Source: Yponomeuta sedellus (lineage: Eukaryota; Arthropoda; Insecta; Lepidoptera; Yponomeutidae). From it: a DNA stretch of 64,000 nucleotides. The notes under the pieces are model-generated. The model saw only the letters and a list, made by a program, of their open reading frames with translations. It did not search any database and had not been told where the DNA came from. The DNA lies in the NCBI GenBank assembly GCA_934045075.1, contig OW203738.1:2480001-2544000 (forward strand), given 5' to 3'. This document shows, one piece after another, positions 50,705-61,594 of this stretch. Each line of letters opens with the position of its first letter. Position 1 is the stretch's first letter. The position numbers and the translations under genes are program-made.

Positions 50705-50995
50705 CTCGTAAAGTTTGTTAGCTTTAAGAATATACCTCAAGCTCTAGAGTAGGCTTCGGTTTTCACCGTAAACACACGAGTGTAATACTACTTCCTGATC
50801 TGTATAAAACTTTCACTATTTTGAAAAGTTATGTAAAATTTAGTGTTGTATTAGTTCCGATATTTCTATTACACGAATATATCGGTATATATGTTGGTAT
50901 ATAAGTTGTTATTAATCCTAAATAAATTAAATAAATAAAAAAAATCCGATTCTATCCCATAGTGGCCGAGGTAAATTCTAAAAGCTAACAGACTG
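50705..50995. repeat. Foldback MITE M1, long copy
   Basis: Left end GTTTGTTAGCTTTAAGAATA with ACCTC; right end CCGAGGTAAATTCTAAAAGC with TAACAGAC. The interior includes CACACGAGTGTAATACTAC, as in 33865-34055. Confidence 0.75.
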
Positions 50996-51339
50996 TGTAC
51001 ATTTGTTTGCGAAAGCGAAATGTTTAGTTAGTACCTCAGAACACTGTGATCTGAGGTTAGTACCGTCGTATAGTGTAGAACCGGCGTAATATATTATGTA
51101 TCACACATAGTAGAGAAAGCATTTCAGTACACATCTGACACGAGACAGTGACGATCTCCAGTAGATATTTCGTTTTTTGACACAGACTTTTACCTGGAAA
51201 GTGACAAAACCAAGGCAGAACCAGTTACTGTATTATACGTAAGATATTAATATTACATCACTTTACATTTACATACAGGCACGTCGAGGCACGAATCGCT
51301 CGTGGTCTAGTCGAACCAAGTGATTGGAATCAGTCACTT

Positions 51340-51655
51340 GAAAACCTATTTAGAGGCTAAAAATTTCACCCATGCCGGGATTCGAACCCGCAACCTCTGG
51401 CTATCCGTACCAGCGCTCTACCAATTGAGCCAATGGGCGACTCACGGCATCAGTGAAATTTCGAACCTCTTTACAATATTCTCTGTATTACGTACAGGCA
51501 GCGACATCTGACTTAAGCAAATTGCATTACTTACAGCCCCGACTACCTACTTTGCAGTTAGGTTTTAACATCGGAACGATATCACTGTACCCACATGATT
51601 ACACTATTTTTATTTTTAATGCACTAACCCGTGCTAAGGAACAAATTTAAAAAAC
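51340..51655 (-). repeat. SINE-A, full length
   Basis: AAACCTATTTAGAGGCTAAA, GGGATTCGAACCCGCAACC, ATTGAGCCAATGGGCGACTC, the 5' body to ACTGTACCCACATGATTACA, then the extremity AATGCACTAACCCGTGC and a second start of the tail. Confidence 0.9.
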
Positions 51656-51689
51656 CTATTTACCTTAGCCAATAATTTTACCATTTCAA

Positions 51690-51790
51690 TAAACCGACTT
51701 CGCCATCGTAGTGGAGTATGGCCTAACCTTCCTGCGATGCAGGAAGAGACCTGTGACCCAGCAGTGGGGACATACAAAGGGTTGTTATCT
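51690..51790 (+). repeat. 5S-derived SINE, 3' end
   Basis: CGTAGTGGAGTATGGCCTAA, CTTCCTGCGATGCAGG and GTGGGGACATACAAAGGG. Confidence 0.75.
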
Positions 51791-51854
51791 TGATATGTTT
51801 TTTGTTTGTTACACTTTTTTGCTAAAACATTAAATTTAATAACATACTGGCCCT

Positions 51855-52015
51855 ACACTAGGATACCCTGTGTCGTGGGAACTAGAAACAGCGAAATCAC
51901 AAACATGTAAACATCCAAGACCTTGGGGATTTTTGTCCCCAGCCGGGGTTCGAACCCGGGGTCTGTCGAATTTTAGGCAGATGAACTACCGCTACGCCAC
52001 AAAGGTCGTCGAATA
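51855..52015 (-). repeat. SINE-B
   Basis: Reverse copy: CACTAGGATACCCTGTGTCG, CATCCAAGACCTTGGGG, GGGGTTCGAACCCGGGG and CCGCTACGCCACAAAGGTCG. Confidence 0.85.
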
Positions 52016-52254
52016 TTATTATTAATTTAACTAAATCACGCCCAATTTGAGTCCCAAATAAGGACAAAGAGAATGTGCTCCTAGTAAACAACGGTACATT
52101 CAAGTAAATCACGTCTTAGGTTCCTCAGGAGAGCGAATGCGTGCAAAATACCCGATACGAGAGGCCCTTAAGAGCAATCCAGTCAATTATGGGCCTCCAA
52201 AGCCCAATAGGCTTTTTAAGCTGGGCCCACAATACTTACTGTATTATACCGCGT

Positions 52255-52436
52255 CAATACGATAAATCTATGTATAATATACAAAAATAATCGCTGAGAA
52301 CAGTAGAACCAATTTTGATAATTCTGTTTTTAGAATATTCGTTGAAGTACGAGCATGGTTCTTACGGACAGAAAAATAAAAAATAAATAAAGAATTGACT
52401 GTTAGGCGGTACAAAGTCCGCTGGGTCAGCTAGTAA
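52255..52436 (+). mobile_element. Lep1-like Helitron (non-autonomous)
   Basis: TAGAATATTCGTTGAAGTAC, GGTTCTTACGGACAGAAAA and a 3' end GGCGGTACAAAGTCCGCTGG followed by GTCAGCTAGT. The short palindrome before a CTAG-type end fits a Helitron 3' terminus. Confidence 0.6.
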
Positions 52437-52559
52437 TAAATAAATAAATTATCATGGGCATATTAAATAGCTCTCATTAGGTCTATACTAAGTACAACTA
52501 AATGACTTGCATTACAGGTAACTTACAGGGCTAGCTCGACAATAGATTTATTACAATAA

Positions 52560-52695
52560 ATACATAGATAACATCCAAGACCCGAGACAAACTAGAAAGG
52601 GTTGTTTCCTAGTTTTACCAGGCCGAGGATCGAACACGAGACCTTCGGTTTTGCAGACAGCGTGCCAAGCCGTTGCGCCACCGAGGTCGTTATAT
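52560..52695 (-). repeat. SINE-C
   Basis: Reverse copy: ACATCCAAGACCCGAGACAA, CCGAGGATCGAACACGAG and GCCGTTGCGCCACCGAGG. Confidence 0.75.
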
Positions 52696-53054
52696 ACCCG
52701 AGATACAAAACAAGACGTTCGAAAATACGAGACACAACGGTACGCGATCTGTGTCGTATCGATATTATAATTGTGGGAAGCATTTCATCGCGCCATTTAT
52801 TCAATGCTAGTGCCGTACGAGTATATTTCTAAAGTATATTTCATCAATAAACTCTGTCTTATTAGTGTTAGTTCGAAGAATATATGTAAAAATCTGTAAT
52901 TAGCTTACAGTTATTATTTCAAAGTTAAAAAGAAGTCTTGGCTTAAATCTGTGGGTTTTCAAAGTATTCGTATATAAATAAATCATTGTAGTTCAGTTAG
53001 AGCGCCAGAAATGTAAAAACTTCTCTTAGAAATTTGATTTATAATAATAATAAT

Positions 53055-53220
53055 AATATTGGCCTTTTTGCATCTACTTAATGAGATGATTTATACAGCG
53101 TCCAGTGGTATCTTTACTCATACTAGATGGGTGAAGGGACCACTACGACGCTGTAGTGCCTGAGTCATGGTTTTTTTTTATAGTTGGTGTAGGCTTGCCC
53201 AGCACCTATACCATCCTGAT
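53055..53220 (-). repeat. Dispersed repeat R1
   Basis: Same order as 48600-48795, with a poly-T insertion at 53172-53180. Confidence 0.6.
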
Positions 53221-53474
53221 TTATAATACTTTGTGATACTCGTCAGTTATGCCAACATAGTGAATCGGCAAAAGAACGCATGTGAACCTAGCCTAAAGCG
53301 TAAACGTCTAACCCTTAAGCGAGTAGGGAAACGAGAAAATGTTTCTCTTTTTCTGGGAATTGGGATAAATTGAATTTTGGACCGAATCTGAATGCGTAGA
53401 TTAGGTTGGCCACTTTATGTGTTAGGTAAAACAATCGATTAATACGAATAGACCATCGTATATGACTAGGTAAC

Positions 53475-53650
53475 TTACGGGGGGTGGGCAGCAGCGCCCC
53501 ATGCGGTACAATTCCACCAAATTGCGATCCCCAACCCGCATGCCCAGCGTCGGGATAATGAGCACTACCCCCCAATGATGGCACAACCTTGCTCTATGGC
53601 GCTCATTAGGGGAGGGCTATGTCCAGCAGTGGACTAGTATAGCCTGAAGA
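53475..53650 (+). repeat. RTE-like LINE 3' region
   Basis: TACGGGGGGTGGGCAGCAGC, GCGATCCCCAACCCGCATGC, GGGATAATGAGCACTACCCC and the family tail GGGGAGGGCTATGTCCAGC with CCTGAAGAAAAAG. Confidence 0.7.
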
Positions 53651-53869
53651 AAAAGTAACTTACGTGTTGGAGGTCGTTGTTTCGATTTCCAGTGGGGGCT
53701 GCGTACATTTATACACATGGCCTCAGACTAGGTGTATTGCCATGTTTGTAATATGCCTGCCCGGTTACCATAGTACAGGGTATCCTAGTTTGGAACCAGG
53801 ATAAGTAATTGTGTTGTGTGGAACTAATTATTCTTATTCACTAAATGGCACCATCTAATAAGATAACCG

Positions 53870-54217
53870 AAAGCGCTCGTGGCCTAGTCGAACAGAGTGA
53901 TTGGAATCAATCACTCGAGTTAAGCAACAACAGGCGCGGTCAGGTGACCGTGCCCTGAATACCGCTAGTGGCTTTTTTCAAGCGCTTCCTTGCTTCGCAA
54001 GGCACGTTTAAGCCGTTGGTGCCGGCTGTCATGTAATAGCAGTCGTTAAGCCATTTCAGAGGCCTTATGGACGGCTTGAAAAGTTCTGACAGTAAGGCCC
54101 GCCACCTGTCTTACAGTCCTCCACCAACCCAGACTTAGCCGGTGGAGTATGGCCTAATCTTCCTGCAATGCAAGAATAGACCCGTGCCCCAGCAGTGGGG
54201 ACATACAGGGATAGATA
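53870..54217 (+). repeat. 5S-rRNA-derived SINE, full length, sense
   Basis: Starts AAGCGCTCGTGGCCTAG, then ATTGGAATCAATCACTCGAG, TTAAGCAACAACAGGCGCGG (5S box A region) and GTGACCGTG. About nine bases of the GCAGGATGG part of box C are deleted in this copy. The body follows, with ends TGGGGACATACAGGGAT and GATATCG. Confidence 0.88.
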
Positions 54218-54454
54218 TCGATTTTTTTTATGTACAACAAAGTGTTCTTTATCTATCAAATGGGGGCAGCTGCATGGATACAAATTGACGCACATCTTTG
54301 ACGTTTTGATGTTCAAATTGACGCAAAATTCGCAAACACGAGTCCGAACATTGCTTCCTGACATTTTCCTGACACGAAACCGGCCTCTGCGTGTAAATGT
54401 TTACTTTAGATTGTGCATAGGCTACAAACATCCAGATAATCCAGATGGGGTTCA

Positions 54455-54645
54455 ATCTACAATATCAAAATGAATCGCCGAATGTGTTGGTAAGCGCAAA
54501 TCTCGAGAGCAGGTGAACCGATGTCGGTGTTTTTTTTTTAGAATATTCCTTGAAGTAAGACGATGGTTCTTACGTAGAGAAAAATAAAAAAAATTAAGGA
54601 ATCGACTATTAGGCGGTACGAAGTTCGCTGGGCCAGCTAGTTAAT
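54455..54645 (+). mobile_element. Lep1-like Helitron (non-autonomous)
   Basis: 5' side ATATCAAAATGAATCGCCGA, middle GGTTCTTACGTAGAG, 3' end GGCGGTACGAAGTTCGCTGG then GCCAGCTAGT. It is the most intact of three copies. Confidence 0.65.
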
Positions 54646-54769
54646 AATAATAATAACTTCTACACAAAAAAATCACCTGTACTGGTCCTACACTAGGATA
54701 CCATGAGCCATGGTTACAGGCAAGGGCACGACATCATTAACTTCATTCCGGAATCATTTACTTGATTTT

Positions 54770-54930
54770 TTGTCGGAAGAGTCCGACTGCCTTATTCAAA
54801 GAGCTTACTTATGGTGAGTAAAAACGGAGCTCTCGTCTTTGGTTGCTTGTCGCCCTGGTTGGGTTCCGCACCTCAAGAAGAAAACCGGAAACCTTCCGAT
54901 ATGGTACGGATGGGATCACTTTATTTCTTG
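54770..54930 (+). repeat. Divergent relative of element H's interior
   Basis: GTCGGAAGAGTCCGACTG, ATGGTGAGTAAAAACGGAGC and TTTGGTTGCTTGTCGCCC align with the arm and loop of 36690-36775. Then GGGTTCCGCACCTC follows, a motif common in moth repeats. Confidence 0.5.
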
Positions 54931-55084
54931 TCCAACTGTCAAGATCCTTTCGCTCGGAAACGCTTGGGTTTATGGAGTTAAAATAAAAACTGTTTACTTA
55001 AATAAAAAAAAACGTTAATCTAGGAGTTAACGAAAAAAAATTTACGGTCGTCGATGTCGCAAAAAAACGTTCAAGCTTATCAAA

Positions 55085-55275
55085 ATGACGACCTCTGTGG
55101 CGCAGCGGTAGTGTATCTTCCTACCATGCAAGAAGTTCCAGGTTCGAACCCGGCTAGCCACAAAAAAAACCTCAGGTCTTGGATAATTTACATCTGTTTC
55201 CCACGACACAGGGTATCCTAGTGTGGGGCCAGAAGCAATGTATGTGCCTGCATGTAAATGTTATGTTAAAATTTA
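55085..55275 (+). repeat. SINE-B
   Basis: TGACGACCTCTGTGGCGCAG, CAGGTTCGAACCCGGC, CACGACACAGGGTATCCTAG and GCAATGTATGTGCCTGCATG. Confidence 0.85.
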
Positions 55276-55279
55276 TAGT

Positions 55280-56020
55280 GTTCCTTCCGTTGAACTAGAA
55301 CTATAAAAATCGGCATGTGAAATTCTCTTATATTACAAATACAGGATGAAACTGAAAAATATTTATTGTAAATAAATCACAAAAAAATAATCTTTGAAGT
55401 TCGAGAAAAGCTCGAAAAAATCTGCGAGCTTTGATTCCTAAACTATATTATAATATGTAAGAACTTCCGTACAAATTGGTACGAAACCCTCTGTGTGCAA
55501 GTCCAAATCGTACTTGGCCGGGTTTTTTATTCTTTTTCAATTTTCCCATTTTTTTCCAAAACACAGCTTAGAAGTTTCGCGTTGTATGTTTAGTACTTCC
55601 CACTGCAGGGCACGTTCTTTCTTTCAGAGACAGTGAGCGTATAAGGGCTATCTAAAAATTATCGGGTTTATTCGTGTAAAACATTGATAAGTGTAAAACA
55701 TTGAGTAGACTTTCTGCATTTTCCATTTTCTCATAGTCCTTTGAATATTCATAAGGTTATGATATGATATTACTTGCGGACCTTTCTACTACAAAAACCA
55801 AAAATGGTGGTCTTCCTGTTGCTTGCTATTCATTGCAACCAGAGACCACCGGACTATTAACTTTTGTATGTGTTACTATGGTTTGCATCGAGGTATATTT
55901 TCGAGGGTTAATAAGCAAAGTATTGCTGATCAAAAACTGCGCCATGTTTTCTTCACGGCTGTTCCTCGGGGCCTAAATATAAAGAATCTTTAACCAATTC
56001 ATCATGCCAGACATAACTTA
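55280..56020. other. No gene seen
   Basis: Short ORF at 55764-55976 has no recognisable domain. CCTAATACCCACTGCAGGGC-type sequence near 55600 may be a SINE-D fragment. Confidence 0.35.
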
Positions 56021-56024
56021 ACCC

Positions 56025-56370
56025 TTTTTTATGTCCCCACTGCTGGGGCACGGATCTTTACCTGCATCGCAGGAGAGTTAGGCCACCACAGGGGCCAAGT
56101 CCGGGTTGGTGGAGGATTGTAAGACAGTGGCGGGCCTTGTGTCAGATGTTATCAAGCCGCCCATTAGGGCCTCTGACATGGCTTAACGACTGCCATTTCA
56201 TAACAGCCGACACCAACGACTTAACGTTCCTTGTGAAACACGGAAGCGCTCGGAAAAAATGCCACTAGCGGTAGTCACGGTATGGTCACCCATCCAGTAC
56301 CTGACGCCTCTGTTGTTGCTAACCCCAGGTGATTGATTCCAAACACTCGGTTGCACTGGATCACGAGTTC
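56025..56370 (-). repeat. 5S-derived SINE, near full length
   Basis: 3' side TATGTCCCCACTGCTGGGGC; body TAAGACAGTGGCGGGCC; head CACGGTATGGTCACCCATCC and CAAACACTCGGTTGCACTGG. Confidence 0.85.
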
Positions 56371-56449
56371 TTACTTCTTGTTATAACTTACGGAGCTGAA
56401 ATATGGACACTGACGGCAGGTCCAGTTGACTGTTTCAAGGTTGCTCAGC

Positions 56450-56535
56450 AAGCTATGAAGACAGGGCGCTATGGCGCTCATTAGGGGAGGGCTATGTCCA
56501 GACGTGGACTAGTATAGCCTGACGACGGCGACGAT
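56450..56535 (+). repeat. RTE-like LINE 3' end
   Basis: TATGAAGACAGGGCGCTATG, GGGGAGGGCTATGTCCAG and TATAGCCTGACGACGGCGAC. Confidence 0.7.
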
Positions 56536-56719
56536 CAGCGAGCTATGGAACGGGCTACGGTTGGAGACTCTTTGATGGATCACATCAGAAATGAAACAAC
56601 CCGCCTAAAAACTACGGTGATTGACATAGCCTAGAGAGCTAAAATGGCAGTGGTTCACACGATTCCACGATTTTTTTCCCGATTCAAAATTGATTTTTAT
56701 GGAAAAATCGGGTTTAAAA

Positions 56720-56945
56720 ACCTATTTAGAGGCTAAAAATTCCACCCATGCCGGACTCGAACCCGCGATCTCTGGCTAACGGTACCAGCGCTCTCCTAAC
56801 TGAACTAATGGGCGACTCACCGGCATCAGTGAAATTTCGAACCTCTTTACAATACTCTCTATATAACGTACATGGATGAAATGTTTAGCCTCTAAATGAG
56901 TTTTTAAAATTGTCCTTGGCACGGGATAGTGCATAGAAAAAAAAA
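56720..56945 (-). repeat. SINE-A with a forward fragment
   Basis: A reverse copy to ACTCTCTATATAACGTACA (56873), immediately followed by a forward tail (TTTAGCCTCTAAATGAG, CTTGGCACGGGATAGTGC). Confidence 0.85.
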
Positions 56946-56949
56946 ATAT

Positions 56950-57090
56950 GCGGTTTAATCTAGTATGCCGACGAACCGATGGTCGATGGGGTTCAATGAT
57001 GGAGTGGAGACTACGATGTGGGAGCGTAGGACGCTGAGCAGCTAGTTGGGTCTATCGATTCTTTGGCATACTGGATTAAACCCGATATTG
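56950..57090. repeat. Foldback around a LINE-like fragment
   Basis: GCGGTTTAATCTAGTATGCC and GGCATACTGGATTAAACCCG are imperfect inverted ends. The interior has ATGATGGAGTGGAGACTACG, as seen in LINE C-termini. Confidence 0.6.
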
Positions 57091-57094
57091 AAAT

Positions 57095-57435
57095 AAAAGT
57101 AAATCTGAGAAAAACTCGTGGAACGAATGTTTTTCACGAAATTATGGAACAAAGTATATTTAGAGAATAAATAACATTTAAGCTGTGGTTCGTACACAGT
57201 GTCATTGTAAAATTCGAACTTCTGATCCCTAAACTAGGCAGAAACCTGTGTCTTAGGGATCGTTGGTTCTCCTACTGGTATTAATAAACAAAATATTTTA
57301 ACAGATACGTAACAGCGGAAAGGACAGAATCAAGCAAAATCAATAAAATCACATGCATAATTAAAATTTCAATGAAATTTAAGTTATTAAATTGAAATGA
57401 AATTTAAGTTATTAAATTAAATTAAATTTAAATGA
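57095..57435. other. Low-complexity stretch, no gene
   Basis: Ends in an AAATTTAAGTTATTAAATT repeat (57355-57435). Confidence 0.5.
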
Positions 57436-57439
57436 AATT

Positions 57440-57925
57440 AAAAGATAAATTATATAATTGTGGACAATAAATTTTCAGTGCAGCTGTAATCAAGTTTCTG
57501 TAAACATTTTGATATTTTATTCTTAAGTTTATATTTGGTCAGTGTGTAAATCGGTGAAGCTTTATTAATTTTATTGTATAAAACGGTGCTAAGAGCCATA
57601 AACTGGCGACAGGCAAACGCAGTGCGGCAGCCAGTCACGTGACATACTGGCATGCCAGATCGTTTAAAGAGGGGTTTGGGGTCAAGAGGCATCATTGAGT
57701 GTCTACGTAAAACAGCTCTGAGTATATAGAGCGGTCTTACGGTGAGAATACCTGACTCGGAGTAAAGCCGGGCAGTTGAATAGTCTCTGCGCTTGAACTG
57801 CATCACTTTAAGAATAGCTCTTTGTGCCCGTTCAAGTCGAATCAAGGCAGTCTTGCAGGCTCCGCCCCAGGCCGGAATACAATAAGTTATAATGGACTCT
57901 GAGAAGCTGCGGTAAAAAACATTCA
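57440..57925 (-). pseudogene. LINE reverse transcriptase, C-terminal fragment
   Basis: Minus-strand codons read FYRSFSESIITYCIPAWGGA, LIRLERAQRAILKVMQFKRR, LYSESGILTVRPLYILRAVL and a basic tail (LTKYKLKNKISKCLQ), up to a stop at 57450. This is the post-catalytic segment of a non-LTR reverse transcriptase ('YGIIAWGGA...LQKRALR' pattern). The 5' part is cut and joined to a SINE-B copy at 57926, which supplies the first codons of the apparent ORF. No catalytic YADD box is present. Clade not assigned. Confidence 0.75.
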
Positions 57926-58060
57926 GGCACATACATTGCTTCTGGCCTCGCACTAGGATACTACGTGTCGTGGGAACCAGAAACAGCGGCATGTCAAACA
58001 AACACATCCAAGACCTGGTTTTTTTTTTGTCCCCAGCCGAGGCTTGAACCCGGGACCTCT
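57926..58060 (-). repeat. SINE-B
   Basis: Reverse copy: CATTGCTTCTGGCCTCGCAC, ATACTACGTGTCGTGGG, CATCCAAGACCTGG and GAGGCTTGAACCCGGGACC. The tRNA A-box end is lost. Confidence 0.8.
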
Positions 58061-58179
58061 CAGAATACTAGGAATTACATGTTTTAGACATATCCCGTAT
58101 TTCTTTATCTATTGACGGTGTAAAAGCAAAGAAGCGTTTAATGAATATTTATTAAGCCAAAATGGTTTTTCAGGCTCTT

Positions 58180-58320
58180 GTAAGACTAAGTTTGGAGTTT
58201 TTTGTCCATTTTTTCTCCAAAATGATCTAGCTTTTGAAATGGGCACCTAGTTTGAGTTGTAACGTTCATTAGGCCGCAGTATCTGCGCTACTTTGAATAA
58301 AACCATTTCATTTCATTGGC
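58180..58320 (+). repeat. Dispersed repeat R3
   Basis: GACTAAGTTTGGAGTTTTTT, CTCCAAAATGATCTAGC and ACTTTGAATAAAACCATTTC. Confidence 0.6.
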
Positions 58321-59135
58321 GAATTGCAAAATCTGACCTCGACTTACCCCTTTGAGATAAAAGCGTGAGTTTGTATATGTGTTTAGGAGACAGAGCTTTA
58401 TACCAATACAGCTATAACTCTTTGAAATAGGAAATTTCTTCATTAAAGAACGATTAATGAAGGCACCTGTTATTGAAACCGTACCTTCTCCAATTTGTGG
58501 CTTCATAAACTTCAATCAATTATTTAAGTCTGTAACAAAGGTTATATTGAAATAGAAATACAACAGTGAAATCCGCAAGTTAAATTTAATTACAATACCA
58601 ATCTGAAAGAGAGTTCAGGTTATTTTGTAATCAATAAACTATTACCAGTACAATTTAAAGAAAGAAAGAAAGAAAATGTATTTATTTGACGACACAATAC
58701 TCAAAACAAAACCAAAAAAACACACAAACCAATTACAAAAAAAAAGAAGAGATTACACATAGCAAAAAAAAAAACAAAAGACACAGCTAAAAAATAAATC
58801 AACTTTACAACACGAAAACAACATAATTTAATACATAGGTTTTAAGTATTGAGCCCCCAAAATGGGCCCGACTCAGCATAATGTAGCAACTGACTTGTCA
58901 GTTGCAACGCTGATTTTCAGTCGGGTCCAAGCTGCGGTTAGCCATGTACGTGAGAAAAAAAAAATTAATAAGCTGCCCGTGGTGTGAAATATACAATAGA
59001 ATACAATACTTAAATATTATACTGTGCAGTGCTTGTGAAGAGTGAAGGAGAGTGAAGAGTGAAGAGTGATTTAAGTTTATGTAGATATATAAAGAAGGGC
59101 TAAAGCGGAAAATTGTGTAAACGGTGCCTTTTACT
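58321..59135. other. No gene seen
   Basis: A GAAA microsatellite (58655-58675) and A-rich sequence to 58830. GTGAAGAGTGAAGAGTGAAG at 59050-59068 is a short repeat. Confidence 0.4.
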
Positions 59136-59169
59136 CCGTTGTAAGTAACCGAAACATCTCCAAAAGAGC

Positions 59170-59600
59170 TAGATTTGCTATTCATAGTGGTATGCTGGTC
59201 CTAACACTTATGTATGGTAGCGAGACTTGGGTGTGGCAAAACAAGCAAGTAGGAATTATGCAGAAGAGATAAGCTCGCCTTTGTACATCTTATTTCTTAT
59301 GTAATGTCCTATTTAATGTTTCGTGTGCAATAAAGTATAAATTATAAATTATGCAGTAGAAATGAGGTCCTTGAGAAGTATGTGTAGTATTACTTTGAAT
59401 GACAGGATACGCAATAGTCTGATTAGAGAAAGTTTTGGACTAAAGGGGGTGTCTAGAATTGAAAAAGGAATGTTGCGTTGGTTTGGACATGTGGAGAGGA
59501 TGAAGGAAGAAAGATTGACGAAACAAATATATATTGTGAATGTGAGAGGAAGGGCCGGTAAGCGACATCTCAGGCGGTTATTCGATTTCAACCCTGTATG
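59170..59600 (+). pseudogene. LINE C-terminal fragment with an insertion
   Basis: Plus-strand codons give MLVLTLMYGSETWVWQNK (59190-59244), then RSLRSMCSITLNDRIRNSLI, RIEKGMLRWFGHVERMKEER and LTKQIYIVNVRGRAGKR (59360-59560). This is the C-terminal region of an insect endonuclease/reverse transcriptase. It is split by a short insertion (59264-59346) bounded by AATTATGCAG on each side. The insertion ends TGTGCAATAAAGTATAAATT and so is a LINE 3' end of the second type. Only the C-terminus remains and it is not functional. Confidence 0.75.
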
Positions 59601-59910
59601 TCCCCACTCCTAGGGCACAGGTCTCTTCCTGCGTTGCAAGAAGTTTAGGCCATACTCCACCACGGGGGCCAAGTCCAGGTTGGTGGAGGGTTGTAAGACA
59701 GTGGCAGGCCTTACTGTCAGAAGTTATCAAGCCGCCAATAAGGCCTCTGACATGGCTTAACGACTGCCATTACATGACAGCCAGCACCCACGGCTTAGCA
59801 TGCCTTGCGAAGCACGGAAGCGCTCGGATAAAATGCCACTAGCAGTAGTAACGGGACGGTCACCCATCCCGCACCTGACCGCGCTTGTTGTTGCTTAACT
59901 CGAGTGATGG
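59600..59910 (-). repeat. 5S-derived SINE, near full length
   Basis: 3' side TGTATGTCCCCACTCCTAGG; body GTGGCAGGCCTTACTGTCAG; head CGGGACGGTCACCCATCCCG and TGTTGCTTAACTCGAGTGAT. The outermost 5' tip is missing. Confidence 0.85.
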
Positions 59911-59914
59911 CGGT

Positions 59915-60950
59915 TATACGTCGACCAAATAGGGGATGTGTTAGCAAAGGCGAAGATAAAAAGTACAAAGAACCGGCGTGCGTGCATGCAACGACTTATG
60001 AACGTTGATGAAGCGAAGGTGATCTGTTAGGATCATGGCAAGTGGCAGTCTCTAGTCTCATGCCCTACCCCTCTGAGATCTGCATCTCAGTAAGGTTATG
60101 GTATGTTATGTTGCTACGTAGAATTTTCATGAGGTTTTGAAAATTAATGATTTTATAGATTTCGCTAAACTTTTTCCGAACCTTAACTTGGTCACAATCT
60201 TTCCGCTCGCCACGCAATTTTTGTAGAAAAAGTCTAAGAGCATTGAAATTTTCAACAGGCTCTTTCGTTTTCTTCAAATCAATGTTTAATCAACGCTTTT
60301 ACTCATTTTAAAACTCCTGCAGATGGATTTAATGTCTAAAAAGAGATTTTTGCTATGTTTTTGATCTGGACGTGAAATGCAAGACAGGAAAAATTGAGGT
60401 CATCAAATGTAATTTTTTTATGTACCCATGATTGTGTCTCACTTATGGGCAAAGTAGGTGAGAAAGTAATCTACTTATTTCCTTGTCACAGATGTATCTA
60501 AACACAAAATATGAACCTACAATTAGAGTTGTCAGGACATATTCCTTTGTGAGAAGCTGGAGTCCATTACTAGAAAAGATCCTGCGTGACAGATCTCCAG
60601 GCCCTCACTAAACTTACAGTGCATCGTTTCTCAATTGTATAAATATAATGTGAACGCACTGTAGCAATTATACTGGCAATATAGAAAAACAAGATGCATG
60701 CATACTTGATGACCTTATGTTGTGTGTGTGTGTGGCAAAGGCCAATAAATAAAAAATAATATAATTGTACTATATTTCCGCGTCTTTAAATATGACTAGC
60801 GCCACCGATTAACAGTGCAGAACTAACTTAAACACAAATTTACAAAAGATCTAACAATTATTGTGATAGAAATTCATCAAGGTTGAAAATTTCAGTGGGC
60901 GAAAGGTTATTTAAACATGGGCAAAGAGTCGAGGCTATCTCCTTCTTTTT
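59915..60950. other. No gene seen
   Basis: Unique-looking AT-rich sequence. The 70-codon minus ORF at 60065-60277 has no recognisable domain. Confidence 0.4.
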
Positions 60951-60954
60951 CTTC

Positions 60955-61045
60955 TTCAGGCTTTATTAGTCCACTGCTGGACATAGCCCCTCCCCTAATG
61001 AGCGCCATAGCGCTAGGTTGTGCCTTAATTGGTGGGTAATGCCCA
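60955..61045 (-). repeat. RTE-like LINE 3' end
   Basis: TTCTTCAGGCTTTATTAGTC, GGACATAGCCCCTCCCC and TGAGCGCCATAGCGC. Confidence 0.7.
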
Positions 61046-61094
61046 TAATTCATCAAAGTTGAAAATTTATTGGGCGAAAGGTTAATGAAACATA

Positions 61095-61250
61095 TGTACG
61101 TAATACAGAGAATAGTGTAAAGAGGTTTGAAATTTCACTGACGCCGTGAGTCGCCCATTGGCTCAATTGGTAGAGCGCTGGCACGGATAGCCAGAGGTTG
61201 CGGGTTCGAATCCCGGCATGGGTGAAATTTTTAGCCTCTAAATAGGTTTT
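61095..61250 (+). repeat. SINE-A
   Basis: TACGTAATACAGAGAATAG, GCCCATTGGCTCAATTGGTA, CGCTGGCACGGATAGCCAGA, GGGTTCGAATCCCGGC and the tail TTTTTAGCCTCTAAATAGG. The core is almost complete. Confidence 0.9.
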
Positions 61251-61379
61251 TAACAAAGAGTCGAGGCTATATGTCTCGTAAAAACAACCTTTTCAGCTGT
61301 CGAATTGTAAGTTTTTAACTTATTACATAGTTTAGTTATATATTAAACGGGTCTAATACGATTGCTTACGTAAAACGTA

Positions 61380-61580
61380 AAGAGCAGCGGTAGATCAGTG
61401 GGTAGAACAATGAACTCTGAAGCGTGAGACCAGGGTTCAATTTCCAGTGCGGGCATGTACCAATGATTTTGTTTTCTAAGTTATTTACATTTATGAATTT
61501 ATAGTAGCAATACCACTCACTTACGGCGAAGAAAAACGTTATGAGAAAACCTGAGTGTCTGAGATGTTCAAAAACCATAA
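61380..61580 (+). repeat. SINE-D, sense
   Basis: AGCGGTAGATCAGTGGGTAG, CAGGGTTCAATTTCCAGTGC and GGGCATGTACCAATGATTTT to AAAACCTGAGTGTCTGAGAT. Confidence 0.75.
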
Positions 61581-61594
61581 CATTTTATATAATT

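Noticed and set aside
57450..58007. A single 185-codon gene
   Set aside because: Its start lies in a SINE-B copy and the rest in a truncated LINE; the ORF is an accidental fusion.
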